Shown here piece by piece: positions 10,143 to 19,491 of a stretch of 64,000 bases of DNA; the first letter of the stretch is position 1, and every line of letters starts with the position of its first letter. The translations under genes and the position numbers were made by a program. The notes beneath the pieces are model-generated. The model had not been told where the DNA came from. It did no database searches and saw only the letters and a program-made list of their open reading frames with translations. The stretch comes from Hyphomicrobiales bacterium (lineage in GTDB: Bacteria; Pseudomonadota; Alphaproteobacteria; Rhizobiales; RI-29): assembly GCA_016125495.1 (NCBI GenBank), contig WGLQ01000007.1:372001-436000 (forward strand), in the 5' to 3' direction.

Positions 10143-12239
10143 GTGAGCTGGTCGCTGATCTTTTCCCCAATCGTGCCTTGGCCGGTGCTCTATGCCGCCG
10201 CCGCGGTCGTGGCCGTCGTTTGCGTCCTCGTGCTTTGGCGGGCCCGCGCGGGCGCTCTCTTGCGCGTGCTGGCGTTGCTGGCCCTCCTCGGCGCGCTGGC
10301 CAACCCGACGCTGAGCCAGGAGGAGCGCGAGACGCTCACCAACATCGCCGTCGTCGTCACCGACGAAAGCACCAGCCAGCGCCTCGATGGGCGCGCGGAA
10401 CGCGCCACGGCCATTCGCGACGAGCTTGCCGCCCGCATGGCCCGCATCCCCAATCTCGAAACGCGCTTCGTTGCTGCCGGCAGCGAAAGCCCTGACGAAA
10501 CCAAGCTGTTCGGCGCTCTCGAACAAGCCCTGTCCTCGGTCCCGACCGACCGGCTCGCCGGCGTCGTCTTCGTCACCGATGGCCAGATTCACGACGTACC
10601 GGCGACCGCCCAGGCCCTCGGCCCCGACGTTCCGGTGCATGCCCTCATCACGGGTCGCAAAGGCGAGTTCGACCGACGCATCGGCATCGTCAAGGCGCCG
10701 CGCTACGGCATCGTCGGCAGCGAGGCCGATGTCGAGTTCGCCATCGTCGTCGAAGGCGAGGGTCGTCTGGCCGAGGCCGCCCGCAGCGCGCCATCCCGCA
10801 TCCGGGTACGCCGCCAGGGTGGGCCCGATCAGTTCCTCATGGCGCGGCCCGGCCAACGCATCCGCCTGCCCTTCGCCTTTCCGCGCGCCGGCAAGAACCT
10901 CATGGAGCTGGAACTCGAGTCCGCCGAAGGCGAGTTGACCGAGGCCAACAATCGCGCCGTGATCGAGGCCGAGGGCGTGCGTGAGAACCTGCGCGTGCTG
11001 CTGGTTTCCGGAGAACCACACGCCGGCGAGCGCACGTGGCGCAATCTCCTGAAGTCGGATGCCGCAGTCGATCTCGTCCATTTCACGATCCTGCGGCCGC
11101 CGGAAAAGCAGGATGGCACACCGATCCATCAGCTTTCGCTCATCGCCTTTCCGACGCGTGAGCTGTTCTCGGAAAAGCTCGACGAATTCGACCTCATCAT
11201 TTTCGACCGCTACCAGCGGCGCGGCGTGCTGCCCGTGCTCTACATCGACAACATCGCGCGCTACGTTTCCGAACGCGGCGGTGCCGTTCTTGTGGCGGCC
11301 GGCACGGACTACGTCGATCACCTCAGCCTCTACCGCACGCCGCTGCGCCAGATTCTTCCCGCCGCCCCGACCGGCCGCATCGTCGAGCAAGCGTATCGAC
11401 CCACGGTATCCGAGGTCGGTCGGCGCCATCCGGTGACGCGCGATCTGCCGGGCAGCCCAGTGGACGCGAGCGGCACGCCGAGCTGGGGCCGCTGGTTCCG
11501 CCTCATCGATGCCGAGGTGGAGAAGGGCCACGTCGTCATGAACGGTCCAGCCGACAAGCCACTTCTGGTGCTCGACCGCGTGGGCGAGGGGCGCGTAGCG
11601 CTGCTCCTTTCGGACCACGCCTGGCTCTGGGCCCGAGGCCTCGAGGGCGGCGGTCCCCACACCACGCTGCTGCGCCGCCTCGCCCACTGGCTCATGAAGG
11701 AGCCCGACCTCGAGGAAGAATATCTCGGCGCGTCCGCGCGCGGGCTGACCATCTCCATCGAGCGCCGCACCATGGGTGACGAAACCGGACCGGTGACCCT
11801 GACGGCTCCTGACGGCACGACTATCGAGACCCGCCTCGAGGAGGCGAGCCCAGGCCTCTGGCGCGGCGATGTCGAGGTCGAGTTACCCGGCCTCTATCAG
11901 ATCGCCGCCGACGGCTTGTCCAGTGTGGCCCATGCGGGTGCCGCCAACAGCCGCGAGATGATGGAGGTGACCGCGAGCGCCGCGCCATTGTCGCCGATGC
12001 TCGAGCTGACGGGCGGCGGCGCCCTCTGGCCTGTTGCCGACGACGGCGACCTCACCATGCCGCGCGTCAGCCTGCTTCAGTCCGCCCGGCTGATGCACGG
12101 CGCCAGCTGGATCGGTCTGCGCGATCGCAACGCCTACGTGACGCGAGGCGTCCGCCTCATTCCCCTTTATGCCGGCTTCATTGCCCTCGCGGCCCTCATC
12201 GCCCTGGTCTCCCTGATGTGGTGGCGGGAGGGACGATGA
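10143..12239 (+). CDS. Membrane protein of the MoxR/DUF58 operon, glutamine-amidotransferase-like fold
   Basis: A 698-aa protein with two N-terminal membrane helices (about 10-60) and one at the C-terminus (LIPLYAGFIALAALIALVSL). The large region between contains RVLLVSGEPHAGERTWRNLL and FDLIIFDRYQRRG, which resemble the class I glutamine-amidotransferase-like domains found in this operon type. No catalytic Cys triad is evident, so it is probably structural. It starts 13 bp after the DUF4159 gene and its stop overlaps the next ORF by 4 bases. Confidence 0.85.
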   Translation: MSWSLIFSPIVPWPVLYAAAAVVAVVCVLVLWRARAGALLRVLALLALLGALANPTLSQEERETLTNIAVVVTDESTSQRLDGRAERATAIRDELAARMARIPNLETRFVAAGSESPDETKLFGALEQALSSVPTDRLAGVVFVTDGQIHDVPATAQALGPDVPVHALITGRKGEFDRRIGIVKAPRYGIVGSEADVEFAIVVEGEGRLAEAARSAPSRIRVRRQGGPDQFLMARPGQRIRLPFAFPRAGKNLMELELESAEGELTEANNRAVIEAEGVRENLRVLLVSGEPHAGERTWRNLLKSDAAVDLVHFTILRPPEKQDGTPIHQLSLIAFPTRELFSEKLDEFDLIIFDRYQRRGVLPVLYIDNIARYVSERGGAVLVAAGTDYVDHLSLYRTPLRQILPAAPTGRIVEQAYRPTVSEVGRRHPVTRDLPGSPVDASGTPSWGRWFRLIDAEVEKGHVVMNGPADKPLLVLDRVGEGRVALLLSDHAWLWARGLEGGGPHTTLLRRLAHWLMKEPDLEEEYLGASARGLTISIERRTMGDETGPVTLTAPDGTTIETRLEEASPGLWRGDVEVELPGLYQIAADGLSSVAHAGAANSREMMEVTASAAPLSPMLELTGGGALWPVADDGDLTMPRVSLLQSARLMHGASWIGLRDRNAYVTRGVRLIPLYAGFIALAALIALVSLMWWREGR

Positions 12240-12571
12240 CCGTCCCGCCCGCTCGCAAGCGCTTGTTGTTTTCGCTCGTGCTGGCTGGCGCGATGCTCGC
12301 AACGGTCGGAGCGCCGCAGTCGCAGGCCACGGCCGCTGCGCCCGCGGCCGCCGCGGGCACCGACTGCGACGCGCTCTGGCGCACCCGCATGGCCCTCTGG
12401 ATCAAATACCGGCGCTGTTTCAACGACCCGAAGGCGAGGGCGCTGCCCGGTGCCACCGACTGCCACCGAACCCGCGACGAGGCCCTGATGACGATGTCGG
12501 GCCCCGACCACGCCCGCCTCGAACTCTACCAGGCGCGGGCCGCCGAACTCGGCTGCACGCACGACGATTGA
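12236..12571 (+). CDS. Small secreted hypothetical protein
   Basis: A 111-aa protein with an N-terminal signal peptide (basic start, hydrophobic LLFSLVLAGAMLATVG, Ala-rich cleavage region). A mature part of about 75 aa has four cysteines (CDALW, RRCFND, TDCHR, ELGCTH) that could form two disulfides. I do not recognise the family. The start overlaps the preceding stop by 4 bases (ATGA), so it appears to be the last cistron of the MoxR operon and a periplasmic accessory of that system. Confidence 0.65.
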   Translation: MTVPPARKRLLFSLVLAGAMLATVGAPQSQATAAAPAAAAGTDCDALWRTRMALWIKYRRCFNDPKARALPGATDCHRTRDEALMTMSGPDHARLELYQARAAELGCTHDD

Positions 12572-12704
12572 ACTCTCCCGCCCGAGCGGGCATACCGCCC
12601 CGAGTACCGCCCGAGCGCCCGGGCCGGCAGGATGCACCGGTGACGAGCGCGGCGCTCCGGCGCCCGGAGCACGTGGCGAGTGAAGGACGATCGCGAGGAA
12701 CACG

Positions 12705-13679
12705 ATGCGCAACGCCATCATCATCGACAAGGAGCCGGAACTCTACATCGACCGTCTCCGAGACCGCTTTCCCGATATCGTCTTCCGCCTCGCCGCAACG
12801 CCCGACGAACTCACAGCGCGCCTCGCCGAAGCACCCGCCGAATTCGGTTTCGGCATCGGCGACCAGGGCTTCACGAAGGCCGGTCAGCGCATCGTCTCCG
12901 AGCAACCGAGTGTGCGCTTCTTTCAGGTCGGTGGCTCCGGCTACGACCACATGCTGCCCTTCGCCCGCCCCGACGTCACCGTCTGCAACTGCGCCGGCGT
13001 CCTCGCGCGCCATCTCTCCGAGACGGTGACCGGCGCCATTCTCGCCATCAACGGCAAGTTCTTCGACTACCGCGACCAGCAGCTGACCGGCGACTGGCGC
13101 CCGCTCGGGTTTCGCCCGCTCGCCGGCCAGACGCTGCTCGTCGTCGGGCTCGGAGCGATCGGCGGTTGGGTGGCCCACAACGCCAAGGCGCTCGGCATGA
13201 AGGTCCTGGCGACACGCGCACACCCGGCACCGCACCCGCACTGCGACGAGGTGCATGGCACGGACGCGCTCGACGACCTGCTTCCACGTGCCGATTACGT
13301 CTCCCTGCACGTCCGCCTCAACGACCGCACGCGCCACCTGATGAACGCGCGAACGATCGCCCTCATGAAGCGCGGCACAGTTCTCGTGAACACCGCGCGC
13401 GGCGGCTGCGTGGAAACCTCGGCCCTCCTTGCCGCGCTGGCCAGCGGGCATTTGCGGGCGGCATACCTCGACGTGTTCGAGGAGGAACCACTGCCCGCCA
13501 ACAGCCCGCTTTGGACCACGCCCAATCTCTTTGCGACACCCCACTGCGCCGACATGATCAACGGCTGGCAGGTCGAGTTCGCCGATTTCTTCGCTGCCAA
13601 TCTCGAGCGCTATCTGGTGGGGGAGAGCCTCGCCAACGTGGTGCATGGACCGGCGAATCCGGGAAAGCTCGGCGGGTGA
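12705..13679 (+). CDS. D-2-hydroxyacid dehydrogenase (NAD-binding)
   Basis: A 324-aa protein of the D-isomer-specific 2-hydroxyacid dehydrogenase family. The Rossmann motif is GLGAIGGWVA (about 148). The catalytic residues follow in order: Arg in LHVRLND (about 205), Glu in DVFEEEPLP (about 262), and His in TPHCAD (about 282). NTARGGCV is the family signature before the active-site Glu. The substrate (glyoxylate, hydroxypyruvate or another 2-ketoacid) cannot be told. It is monocistronic, with 133 bp upstream and 97 bp before the acyltransferase. Confidence 0.9.
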   Translation: MRNAIIIDKEPELYIDRLRDRFPDIVFRLAATPDELTARLAEAPAEFGFGIGDQGFTKAGQRIVSEQPSVRFFQVGGSGYDHMLPFARPDVTVCNCAGVLARHLSETVTGAILAINGKFFDYRDQQLTGDWRPLGFRPLAGQTLLVVGLGAIGGWVAHNAKALGMKVLATRAHPAPHPHCDEVHGTDALDDLLPRADYVSLHVRLNDRTRHLMNARTIALMKRGTVLVNTARGGCVETSALLAALASGHLRAAYLDVFEEEPLPANSPLWTTPNLFATPHCADMINGWQVEFADFFAANLERYLVGESLANVVHGPANPGKLGG

Positions 13680-13776
13680 CCCGCGTGACCACCGGGGCAG
13701 GCATCGCGGCTCGCAACAGTGACCGGTTGCACCGGCAGCGGTCACTTGGCGCGCCCTTGGCGGGCGGGGCGGAGGG

Positions 13777-14856
13777 ATGGCCTTGGCAGCCGAGCGAACC
13801 GCGACCCTGACGACACTGCAGGCGGGCCGCGCCATCGCCGCGCTCGCCGTCGTGGTCTTTCACGCCGCACTCGGCACGGCCGCCTTCGTTGCGCCATTGC
13901 CGGCAACGCTCGATGCCGTGGCGCGCTTGGGCGAGCTCGGCGTCGATTTCTTTTTCGTCCTCTCCGGCTTCGTCATCACCCATGCCAGCCGGATGAGGCA
14001 GCGCACGGTGCCCGAGGGCATAAGGTTCCTCGAAGGCCGGCTGATCCGGATTTTCGCCCCCTACTTGCCGATCGGGCTCGCGATGGTGGCGATCTACACG
14101 CTCGCACCGGGGCTTTCCGGCGCGCCGCGCGACTGGGGCTGGCTCTCCTCCCTCTTTCTCCTTCCGACGGCGAGTCCTCCGGCCCTCTCCGTCGCCTGGA
14201 CGCTGCAGCACGAACTCATTTTCTATGTGCTCTTTGCGTTTCTCTTCTTTTCCGGTCGTCTCGTTGCCGGCTGCCTCGTCTGGGCGGGATTGATCGTGGC
14301 ATCCTGGTACGCTGGGGCGGCCGAGGCGATCCCGGCGCGGTTCTTTCTCGGCGCCATCAACCTCGAGTTCCTGTTCGGTGTCGCCGCCGCCCTTTGGGTC
14401 GCGAACGGCGCGCGCCGCCTTCCTCCCGCCCTCTACGTCCTGATCGGAGCTGCCATTCTCACCCTCTGGTGGTGGCTCGGCGCGGGCCTCGAGGTGCGTG
14501 TCGTCTTCGGCCTCGCCGTTGCGTTCATCATGGTCGGGGCAACGAGCGCCGAGCTTGCCGGACGCCTCGGCGCTCCGTCGGTACTCATCCTCCTCGGCAA
14601 CGCGTCCTATGCGATCTATCTCCTGCACAACCCGATCGTCTCGGTGACCTCGCGGCTCTGCGCGAAGGTGCCGATCCTCGACGGTTGGCTGGTCGCCATG
14701 ACCGTCGCCATCGCCGTCTCGGTTGCGGCGGGACTGGTCTACCACCTTGCGATCGAAAAGCCGCTCATGGCGCTCCTGCGCCACCGGTTGCTCGGGCCAC
14801 CGCACCGCGCACCGGGCGCCGCAACGCTCCCTGCCGGAGGCGGTGCGCCACGCTGA
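13777..14856 (+). CDS. Acyltransferase 3 family membrane protein
   Basis: A 359-aa integral membrane protein of the acyltransferase-3 (OafA/NodX-like) family. It starts with LQAGRAIAALAVVVFHA, in which the His is the conserved catalytic residue, followed by the LGVDFFFVLSGFVIT motif. About ten membrane segments follow, including a late IYLLHNPIV segment. These enzymes O-acylate sugars of surface polysaccharides or lipids. No glycan cluster is next to it, so its acceptor is unknown. The start ATG lies 2 bases after GGAGGG, an unusually close Shine-Dalgarno. Confidence 0.9.
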   Translation: MALAAERTATLTTLQAGRAIAALAVVVFHAALGTAAFVAPLPATLDAVARLGELGVDFFFVLSGFVITHASRMRQRTVPEGIRFLEGRLIRIFAPYLPIGLAMVAIYTLAPGLSGAPRDWGWLSSLFLLPTASPPALSVAWTLQHELIFYVLFAFLFFSGRLVAGCLVWAGLIVASWYAGAAEAIPARFFLGAINLEFLFGVAAALWVANGARRLPPALYVLIGAAILTLWWWLGAGLEVRVVFGLAVAFIMVGATSAELAGRLGAPSVLILLGNASYAIYLLHNPIVSVTSRLCAKVPILDGWLVAMTVAIAVSVAAGLVYHLAIEKPLMALLRHRLLGPPHRAPGAATLPAGGGAPR

Positions 14857-14892
14857 CGATCTTGCTCCCCGTCGGTCCGACGCCGCCCGCTC

Positions 14893-16320
14893 TCACTCGC
14901 TGGCCAGCTCACCGCTCTTTCCGAGGTAGCCGCTCCAGGCGAACCAGTAGGCGACGTGGCCCGGAAGGCGATGAAAGCTCTTGCCGTCCGGCGCAACGAG
15001 AGCTTCCTCCGTCACGCGCCAATGGATTCCCTCCGGATCGCTCAGAATTGTCGGTCCGCCACGTTGCGCTGCGCCGGCCGCCGAGAATTCCCGTCCGTCG
15101 GTCCGATAAGCACGCACGGTGCGCGTCGCCGCATCGCCGACCAGCGTCAGCGACACGATCCCGGCAACGTCGTTGAGCACGGGCCGGCGCTCGAAGAGAC
15201 GCAATGGCCAGGCCTTCTCCGCGCCGGACGAGCGCAGCGCGAAGACGTAGTCCTTGGGCTTGAGGCGCGCATCCTCCACGCTCGCCGGGAACATCAACTT
15301 GTCGGACGCAAAGTAGGTGCCATAAGCCGCCCCGGGCGAATAGTCGCGCCGGTATCCCGTCTCGAGCGAGAGCACCGTCGTTGCGGGGTGATCACGCTTC
15401 CAGTCCGCCCAGCGGCCGATCACCACGGGACGTGTCTTCAATTCGATCCCCGAACCGGTGAGCGGCCCGACCACCGGCCTGCCCGTGAATTGATTCCAGA
15501 GAGAGTGCGTGGCCTCGTCGTACATCAGCTTGTTGGACCGAAAGAGGAAGCCGGACGATCCGAACACGAATGGCTTTTCCCGCCCTTCGACCGTCGTCTC
15601 GAAAAGGATACCGGAGCCGCACAGCGTGCAATAGGCAAGGCTGACCGGCACGCCGCCGACCACATCGTTGAACATCTCGTGCCAGTCCATCATTCGGAAC
15701 GGGTAGGCGCGGGCGTCGCCATTGATCGCAATTCCGAAGACGAGTTCGTCATCGCTCATGAAATCGGCGTCGGCTCCGGCGATCCGCTTCGGATTGGTGA
15801 GCGGCGGTATGCCGTCCTTGACCACGCCGCCCCAGGTGATCTCCTCGAGGCGGATCTCGTGTCGCACGCCCGGGTAGACGAACACGGAAAGGGCCGGATC
15901 GACACTCGCATGAACCGCCATGCTGATGTGGTCGAACCCGTCGAAGGGCCGATACTCCGCGATCGGATTGGCCTCCTGCCAGACCATCCACTCGTCCCAG
16001 GAGCGCAGCGTGGTCTCACCGGTCAGCTTGCGCAGGAGATCGATGATTGCCGGCTGCGTCTCCGAGACGAACCGCAGTGCCAGGATCAGCACCGGCACCG
16101 CGTCCTTGCCGGAGCGCTCGGCGAAGTAGTCGACCGCCTGTCGGCTGCTGGCCTCGATGGGGGAAAAAAGTTGGAGCCCGTGGACCATCTCGGGGCTCAG
16201 CCCGTCGGCGCGATCGCTGGTCTTTGCCGCCCTCGCCGGTATCGCAACCGACAACGACACAACCAACAGGGCCGCGAGCAACACGAACACCGAAGATGAG
16301 AGGCGATCCACACGAACCAT
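14893..16320 (-). CDS. DUF3179 domain-containing secreted protein
   Basis: A 475-aa protein with a signal peptide (SSVFVLLAALLVVSLSVAIP, cleavage near ARAA). The DUF3179 domain (about 130-430) contains the family's hallmarks YPFRMMDWHEMFNDVVGGVP, SLAYCTLCGSGI, SSGFLFRSNKLMYD and HSLWNQFTG. The paired cysteines in YCTLCGSG resemble a metal or haem site, but the function is not known. The ATG at 16320 is preferred because it precedes the signal peptide. An open extension of 20 codons lies upstream. The gene faces the riboswitch-controlled operon across about 200 bp. Confidence 0.88.
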   Translation of the reverse strand: MVRVDRLSSSVFVLLAALLVVSLSVAIPARAAKTSDRADGLSPEMVHGLQLFSPIEASSRQAVDYFAERSGKDAVPVLILALRFVSETQPAIIDLLRKLTGETTLRSWDEWMVWQEANPIAEYRPFDGFDHISMAVHASVDPALSVFVYPGVRHEIRLEEITWGGVVKDGIPPLTNPKRIAGADADFMSDDELVFGIAINGDARAYPFRMMDWHEMFNDVVGGVPVSLAYCTLCGSGILFETTVEGREKPFVFGSSGFLFRSNKLMYDEATHSLWNQFTGRPVVGPLTGSGIELKTRPVVIGRWADWKRDHPATTVLSLETGYRRDYSPGAAYGTYFASDKLMFPASVEDARLKPKDYVFALRSSGAEKAWPLRLFERRPVLNDVAGIVSLTLVGDAATRTVRAYRTDGREFSAAGAAQRGGPTILSDPEGIHWRVTEEALVAPDGKSFHRLPGHVAYWFAWSGYLGKSGELASE

Positions 16321-16523
16321 TCTTCGTCCACTCCATTGCTGACGGGCGTTCGAACCACGATAGCAGTGGCGCTCCGCCATCGCACGTCACGACCGCACAC
16401 GGTTGCTTGAAGGGACCCGGTCCGCCGTGCCGTCCTCCATGCCGGTAGCGGCGCGATCCGGATCAACCGCGAGGTGCCGCTCGGCGCTTGCGTTGCCCGC
16501 CCGATTGGCGCATCGTGCCCCGC

Positions 16524-16634
16524 ACCAAGGGGGGCCGGCGGCAGCCGGCTGAGATTGGCCTGAACGGCGGCACGCCCGCCCGAGCCGGCCAACCACCCTT
16601 CGAACCTGATCCGGGTCATGCCGGCGAAGGGATG
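16524..16634 (+). promoter_or_regulatory. TPP riboswitch (THI element)
   Basis: The conserved thiamin-pyrophosphate aptamer signatures are present in order: GGCTGAGATTGGCC at 16547-16560 and ACCCTTCGAACCTGATCCGG at 16594-16613, closing with GTCATGCCGGCGAAGGGA (16615-16632). The P1 3' strand contains AAGGGA, which is also the best ribosome binding site for the ATG at 16639. Ligand binding should therefore hide the site and block translation of the transporter operon. No Rho-independent terminator is seen before the gene. Confidence 0.95.
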
Positions 16635-16638
16635 GGAC

Positions 16639-17493
16639 ATGCACGAACGAGATTCAATGCTGACGCGCGCCATCCGCTCGGTCCCGGAGGGCGGATCGTC
16701 ATCGGCGCCGGCGAGCCGCGCAACCGACGTCGCAGAGCCACCCGGCGCCGTCACGACACTCGAATTCCGCACAGATGAAGCCATCCGCGCGCGGCATTAT
16801 GGCGCCCGGCTTTTCGCTCCAGGCCGGCTCACCATCGCGCATGGCCGGCGGACCGCGATCCTCGGGCCGAGCGGGTCGGGCAAGTCGACGCTGCTGCGCG
16901 CCCTTGCAGGGCTCCTCGATATCACCGGCTGGGCGATCGAGCATGGGCGCGACGGCCACGCGCGCATCGCGCTCATGGAGCAGAGCGCCAGCCTCCTGCC
17001 GTGGCTCGACGTCGCGGGCAACATTTCCATTGGCGCGCGCCTTCGCGGCGTGCCGATCAACCACCGCCGACGCGATGAATTGTTGCGGCGCATTGGTCTT
17101 TCCGAGGTCGCGGCCGCCCCACCCGAAACGCTGTCCGGCGGCATGCGCCAGCGCGTCTCCCTCGCCCGCGCGCTCTACGAGCAGGCAGACCTTCTCCTCC
17201 TCGACGAACCTTTCACCTCCCTCGATGCCATAACGCGGCGGCGCATGCAGGATTTGGTCGCTGCCGAGAGCACCGGCCGAACCCTCGTCATCGTCACGCA
17301 CGATCCCGACGAAGCCTTGCGCCTCGGCGAGCGCATCGTGCTGCTCGAGGGCACGCCCGCGCGCATTGTCACGCTCGAGCCGGGAGTGACATTGGACGAC
17401 CTCTGGCAGCGGATGCTCACCGGGGAACCTGCCTCCCCCGCCTCACCTCGCGCGCACCATGCCGACAGGCCACAGTCGGCGGCTCGCCTATGA
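16639..17493 (+). CDS. thiZ: Thiamin-precursor ABC transporter ATPase (ThiZ-like)
   Basis: A 284-aa ABC ATPase. Walker A is GPSGSGKST (about 75), Q-loop EQSASLLPW, signature LSGGMRQRVSLARAL (about 155), Walker B LLLLDEPF, and H-loop VIVTHDPDEA. The preceding TPP riboswitch and the NMT1/THI5-type binding protein two genes on indicate pyrimidine thiamin-precursor uptake. The ATG at 16639 is chosen because an earlier ATG (16618) lies inside the aptamer core. A later one at 16657 remains possible. The stop overlaps the permease start (ATGA). The first 45 residues are low-complexity and not part of the ATPase fold. Confidence 0.9.
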   Translation: MHERDSMLTRAIRSVPEGGSSSAPASRATDVAEPPGAVTTLEFRTDEAIRARHYGARLFAPGRLTIAHGRRTAILGPSGSGKSTLLRALAGLLDITGWAIEHGRDGHARIALMEQSASLLPWLDVAGNISIGARLRGVPINHRRRDELLRRIGLSEVAAAPPETLSGGMRQRVSLARALYEQADLLLLDEPFTSLDAITRRRMQDLVAAESTGRTLVIVTHDPDEALRLGERIVLLEGTPARIVTLEPGVTLDDLWQRMLTGEPASPASPRAHHADRPQSAARL

Positions 17494-18251
17494 GAGCGGC
17501 GGGACGAACAATGCTGCGAACGCTGCTCCATGTCGCGGGCGCCCTATTGATCTGGTGGCTGGCCATCCGCCTGTTCCGCATCCCCCACTACATCGTGCCG
17601 GCACCCGGCGAGGTGATCGCCCGCCTCTTCGAGCGTCCCGGCCTGTTTCTTCACCACGCCTCGATCACCGCCCTCGAGATCGTACTCGCGCTTCTTCTCG
17701 GCACGCTCATCGGCTTCGCCACGGGCATTGCCTGCTGGCGCCTGCCGGCCCTCGGCAGCCGGCTCATGCCCGCCCTGGCCGTCGCCCAGGCGCTCCCGGT
17801 ATTCGCCATCGCGCCGCTGCTCGTCACCTGGCTCGGCTACGGCCTCGCCCCGAAGATCGCCATGGCAACCCTCATCGTTTTCTTTCCAGTGACCCTCGCC
17901 ACGCTCGCCGGCCTCTCCGGAGTGCCGGACCGACTGCTCGACCAGGCCCGCCTGATGCGCGCCCGTCCCCTCGGCACCTTCCTCCTCATCGTCCTGCCGA
18001 CCGCCCTTGCGACCATCGCGGTCGGTTTGCGGCTCGCCGCGGTTTCCGCTCCCATCGGCGCCATCGTCGGGGAATGGGTCGGCGCGGCAGAGGGGCTCGG
18101 CTTCCTCATGTTGCGCGCCAACCAGCGCGTCGACACCGCCACCTTGTTTGCCGCTCTTTTCATCCTCGTCCTGATGACGCTCACGCTCCACGCCGTCGTC
18201 ACCCTCGCAACCCGCCGCCTCCTCCACTGGCTGCCGAACAAGGAGACATGA
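17490..18251 (+). CDS. thiX: Thiamin-precursor ABC transporter permease (ThiX-like)
   Basis: A 253-aa permease of the binding-protein-dependent (BPD_transp_1) family. It has six hydrophobic segments and the EAA-type cytoplasmic loop around DQARLMRARPLGTFLLIVLP (about 155-174), where the ATPase docks. The translational overlap with the ATPase and the 4-bp gap to the binding protein define a three-gene riboswitch-controlled operon. Family members import nitrate, taurine or pyrimidines. The TPP aptamer decides in favour of a thiamin pyrimidine precursor. Confidence 0.9.
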   Translation: MRAAGRTMLRTLLHVAGALLIWWLAIRLFRIPHYIVPAPGEVIARLFERPGLFLHHASITALEIVLALLLGTLIGFATGIACWRLPALGSRLMPALAVAQALPVFAIAPLLVTWLGYGLAPKIAMATLIVFFPVTLATLAGLSGVPDRLLDQARLMRARPLGTFLLIVLPTALATIAVGLRLAAVSAPIGAIVGEWVGAAEGLGFLMLRANQRVDTATLFAALFILVLMTLTLHAVVTLATRRLLHWLPNKET

Positions 18252-18255
18252 ACCT

Positions 18256-19227
18256 ATGCTCGCTCTCGCCCGCGGCCTCCTCGCACCCCTCGCCTTCGCC
18301 CTCGCCCTTGCTTTCGCCTCTCCGCGCGCGATCGCGGCAGAGCGGCTCACCGTCCTCCTCGACTGGTTCGTCAACCCTGACCACGCAACCCTCATCGTCG
18401 CCCGCGAGCACGGCCACTTCGCTCGCGCCGGCCTCGACGTCGAACTCGTGGCGCCGAGCGATCCAAACGATCCGCCGAAACTGGTGGCCGCCGGTCACGC
18501 CGACCTTGCCGTGTCCTATCAGCCGCAGTTGCATCTGCAGGTGCACGCCGGCCTGCCGCTGAAGCGGATCGCCACTCTCGTTGCCACCCCCCTCAACTGC
18601 CTCGTGGTGCTCGCCGACGGTCCGATCGCATCGATCGCCGACCTCGAGGGCCGCACGGTCGGCTTTTCCATCGGCGGCTTCGAGGACGCGATCCTCGGGC
18701 GGATGCTGGCCTCGCACGGTCTGGCCCTCGAATCCGTCCGTCTCGTCAACGTCAACTTTTCCCTCTCGCCCTCGATCATCGCGGGGCAGGTCGACGCCGT
18801 GATCGGCGCATTTCGCAATTTCGAACTGAACCAGATGGACATCGTCGGCCGCCCGGGGCGCGCCTTCTACCCGGAAGAGCACGGCGTTCCCCTCTATGAC
18901 GAGCTGATTGTGGTTGCCAACAGTGCCCGCCTCGACGATCCCCGCCTGCCACGCTTCCTCTCCGCGCTCGAGGCCGCGACCGTCGATCTCATCAACGACC
19001 CGGATCGGGCCTGGACGAGCTTCGTTGCGACCCACCCCGACCTCGACGACGAATTGAACCGGCGGGCTTGGCGCGACACGCTCCGCCGTTTCGCTCTGCG
19101 CCCTCGGGCGCTCGACGTGACCCGCTACGAGCGTTTCGCGCGCTTTCTGGCTGAGACCGGATTGATCGACACACCGAAAGGGATCGCCGAATACGCGCTG
19201 GAACTTCCCGATCCCGAGGGGCAATGA
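18256..19227 (+). CDS. thiY: Thiamin-precursor ABC transporter binding protein (ThiY-like, NMT1/THI5 domain)
   Basis: A 323-aa periplasmic binding protein with a signal peptide (to about residue 24, after SPRAIAA) and an NMT1/THI5-like domain. It opens with LTVLLDWFVNPDHATLIVA, the family's pyrimidine-binding start, and continues through AGHADLAVSYQPQLHLQ and GRTVGFSIGGFEDA. It probably binds formyl-aminopyrimidine or HMP and delivers it to the permease. The gene is last in the TPP-controlled operon. A tRNA-Pro gene on the other strand follows. Confidence 0.9.
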   Translation: MLALARGLLAPLAFALALAFASPRAIAAERLTVLLDWFVNPDHATLIVAREHGHFARAGLDVELVAPSDPNDPPKLVAAGHADLAVSYQPQLHLQVHAGLPLKRIATLVATPLNCLVVLADGPIASIADLEGRTVGFSIGGFEDAILGRMLASHGLALESVRLVNVNFSLSPSIIAGQVDAVIGAFRNFELNQMDIVGRPGRAFYPEEHGVPLYDELIVVANSARLDDPRLPRFLSALEAATVDLINDPDRAWTSFVATHPDLDDELNRRAWRDTLRRFALRPRALDVTRYERFARFLAETGLIDTPKGIAEYALELPDPEGQ

Positions 19228-19297
19228 GGAGGTCGTGGGGCGCGGCTTCTGGTCCGCTCACGATGTCGGGCGCTCGACACCGAGCGATCATGCACGA

Positions 19298-19374
19298 TGG
19301 TCGGGGCAGAGTGATTCGAACACTCGACCCCCGGCTCCCAAAGCCGGTGCTCTACCAGGCTGAGCTATACCCCG
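19298..19374 (-). tRNA. tRNA-Pro (anticodon TGG)
   Basis: A 77-base cloverleaf on the minus strand including an encoded CCA. The acceptor stem CGGGGTA pairs with TGCCCCG. The D-arm is AGCTCAGCCTGGTAGAGC, the anticodon loop TTTGGGA reads TGG, and the T-arm loop is TTCGAAT. All stems pair. Confidence 0.97.
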
Positions 19375-19491
19375 AACCTGTATCCTTCTGACGCCAACCC
19401 GCAACAGCGTCAAGCCACGCCCTCCGGCAGTCGGCATCGGCGACACGGGGAGCGACCGCCGTAGCGGCTCGCCGACCGGCGCTAGGGCGCA

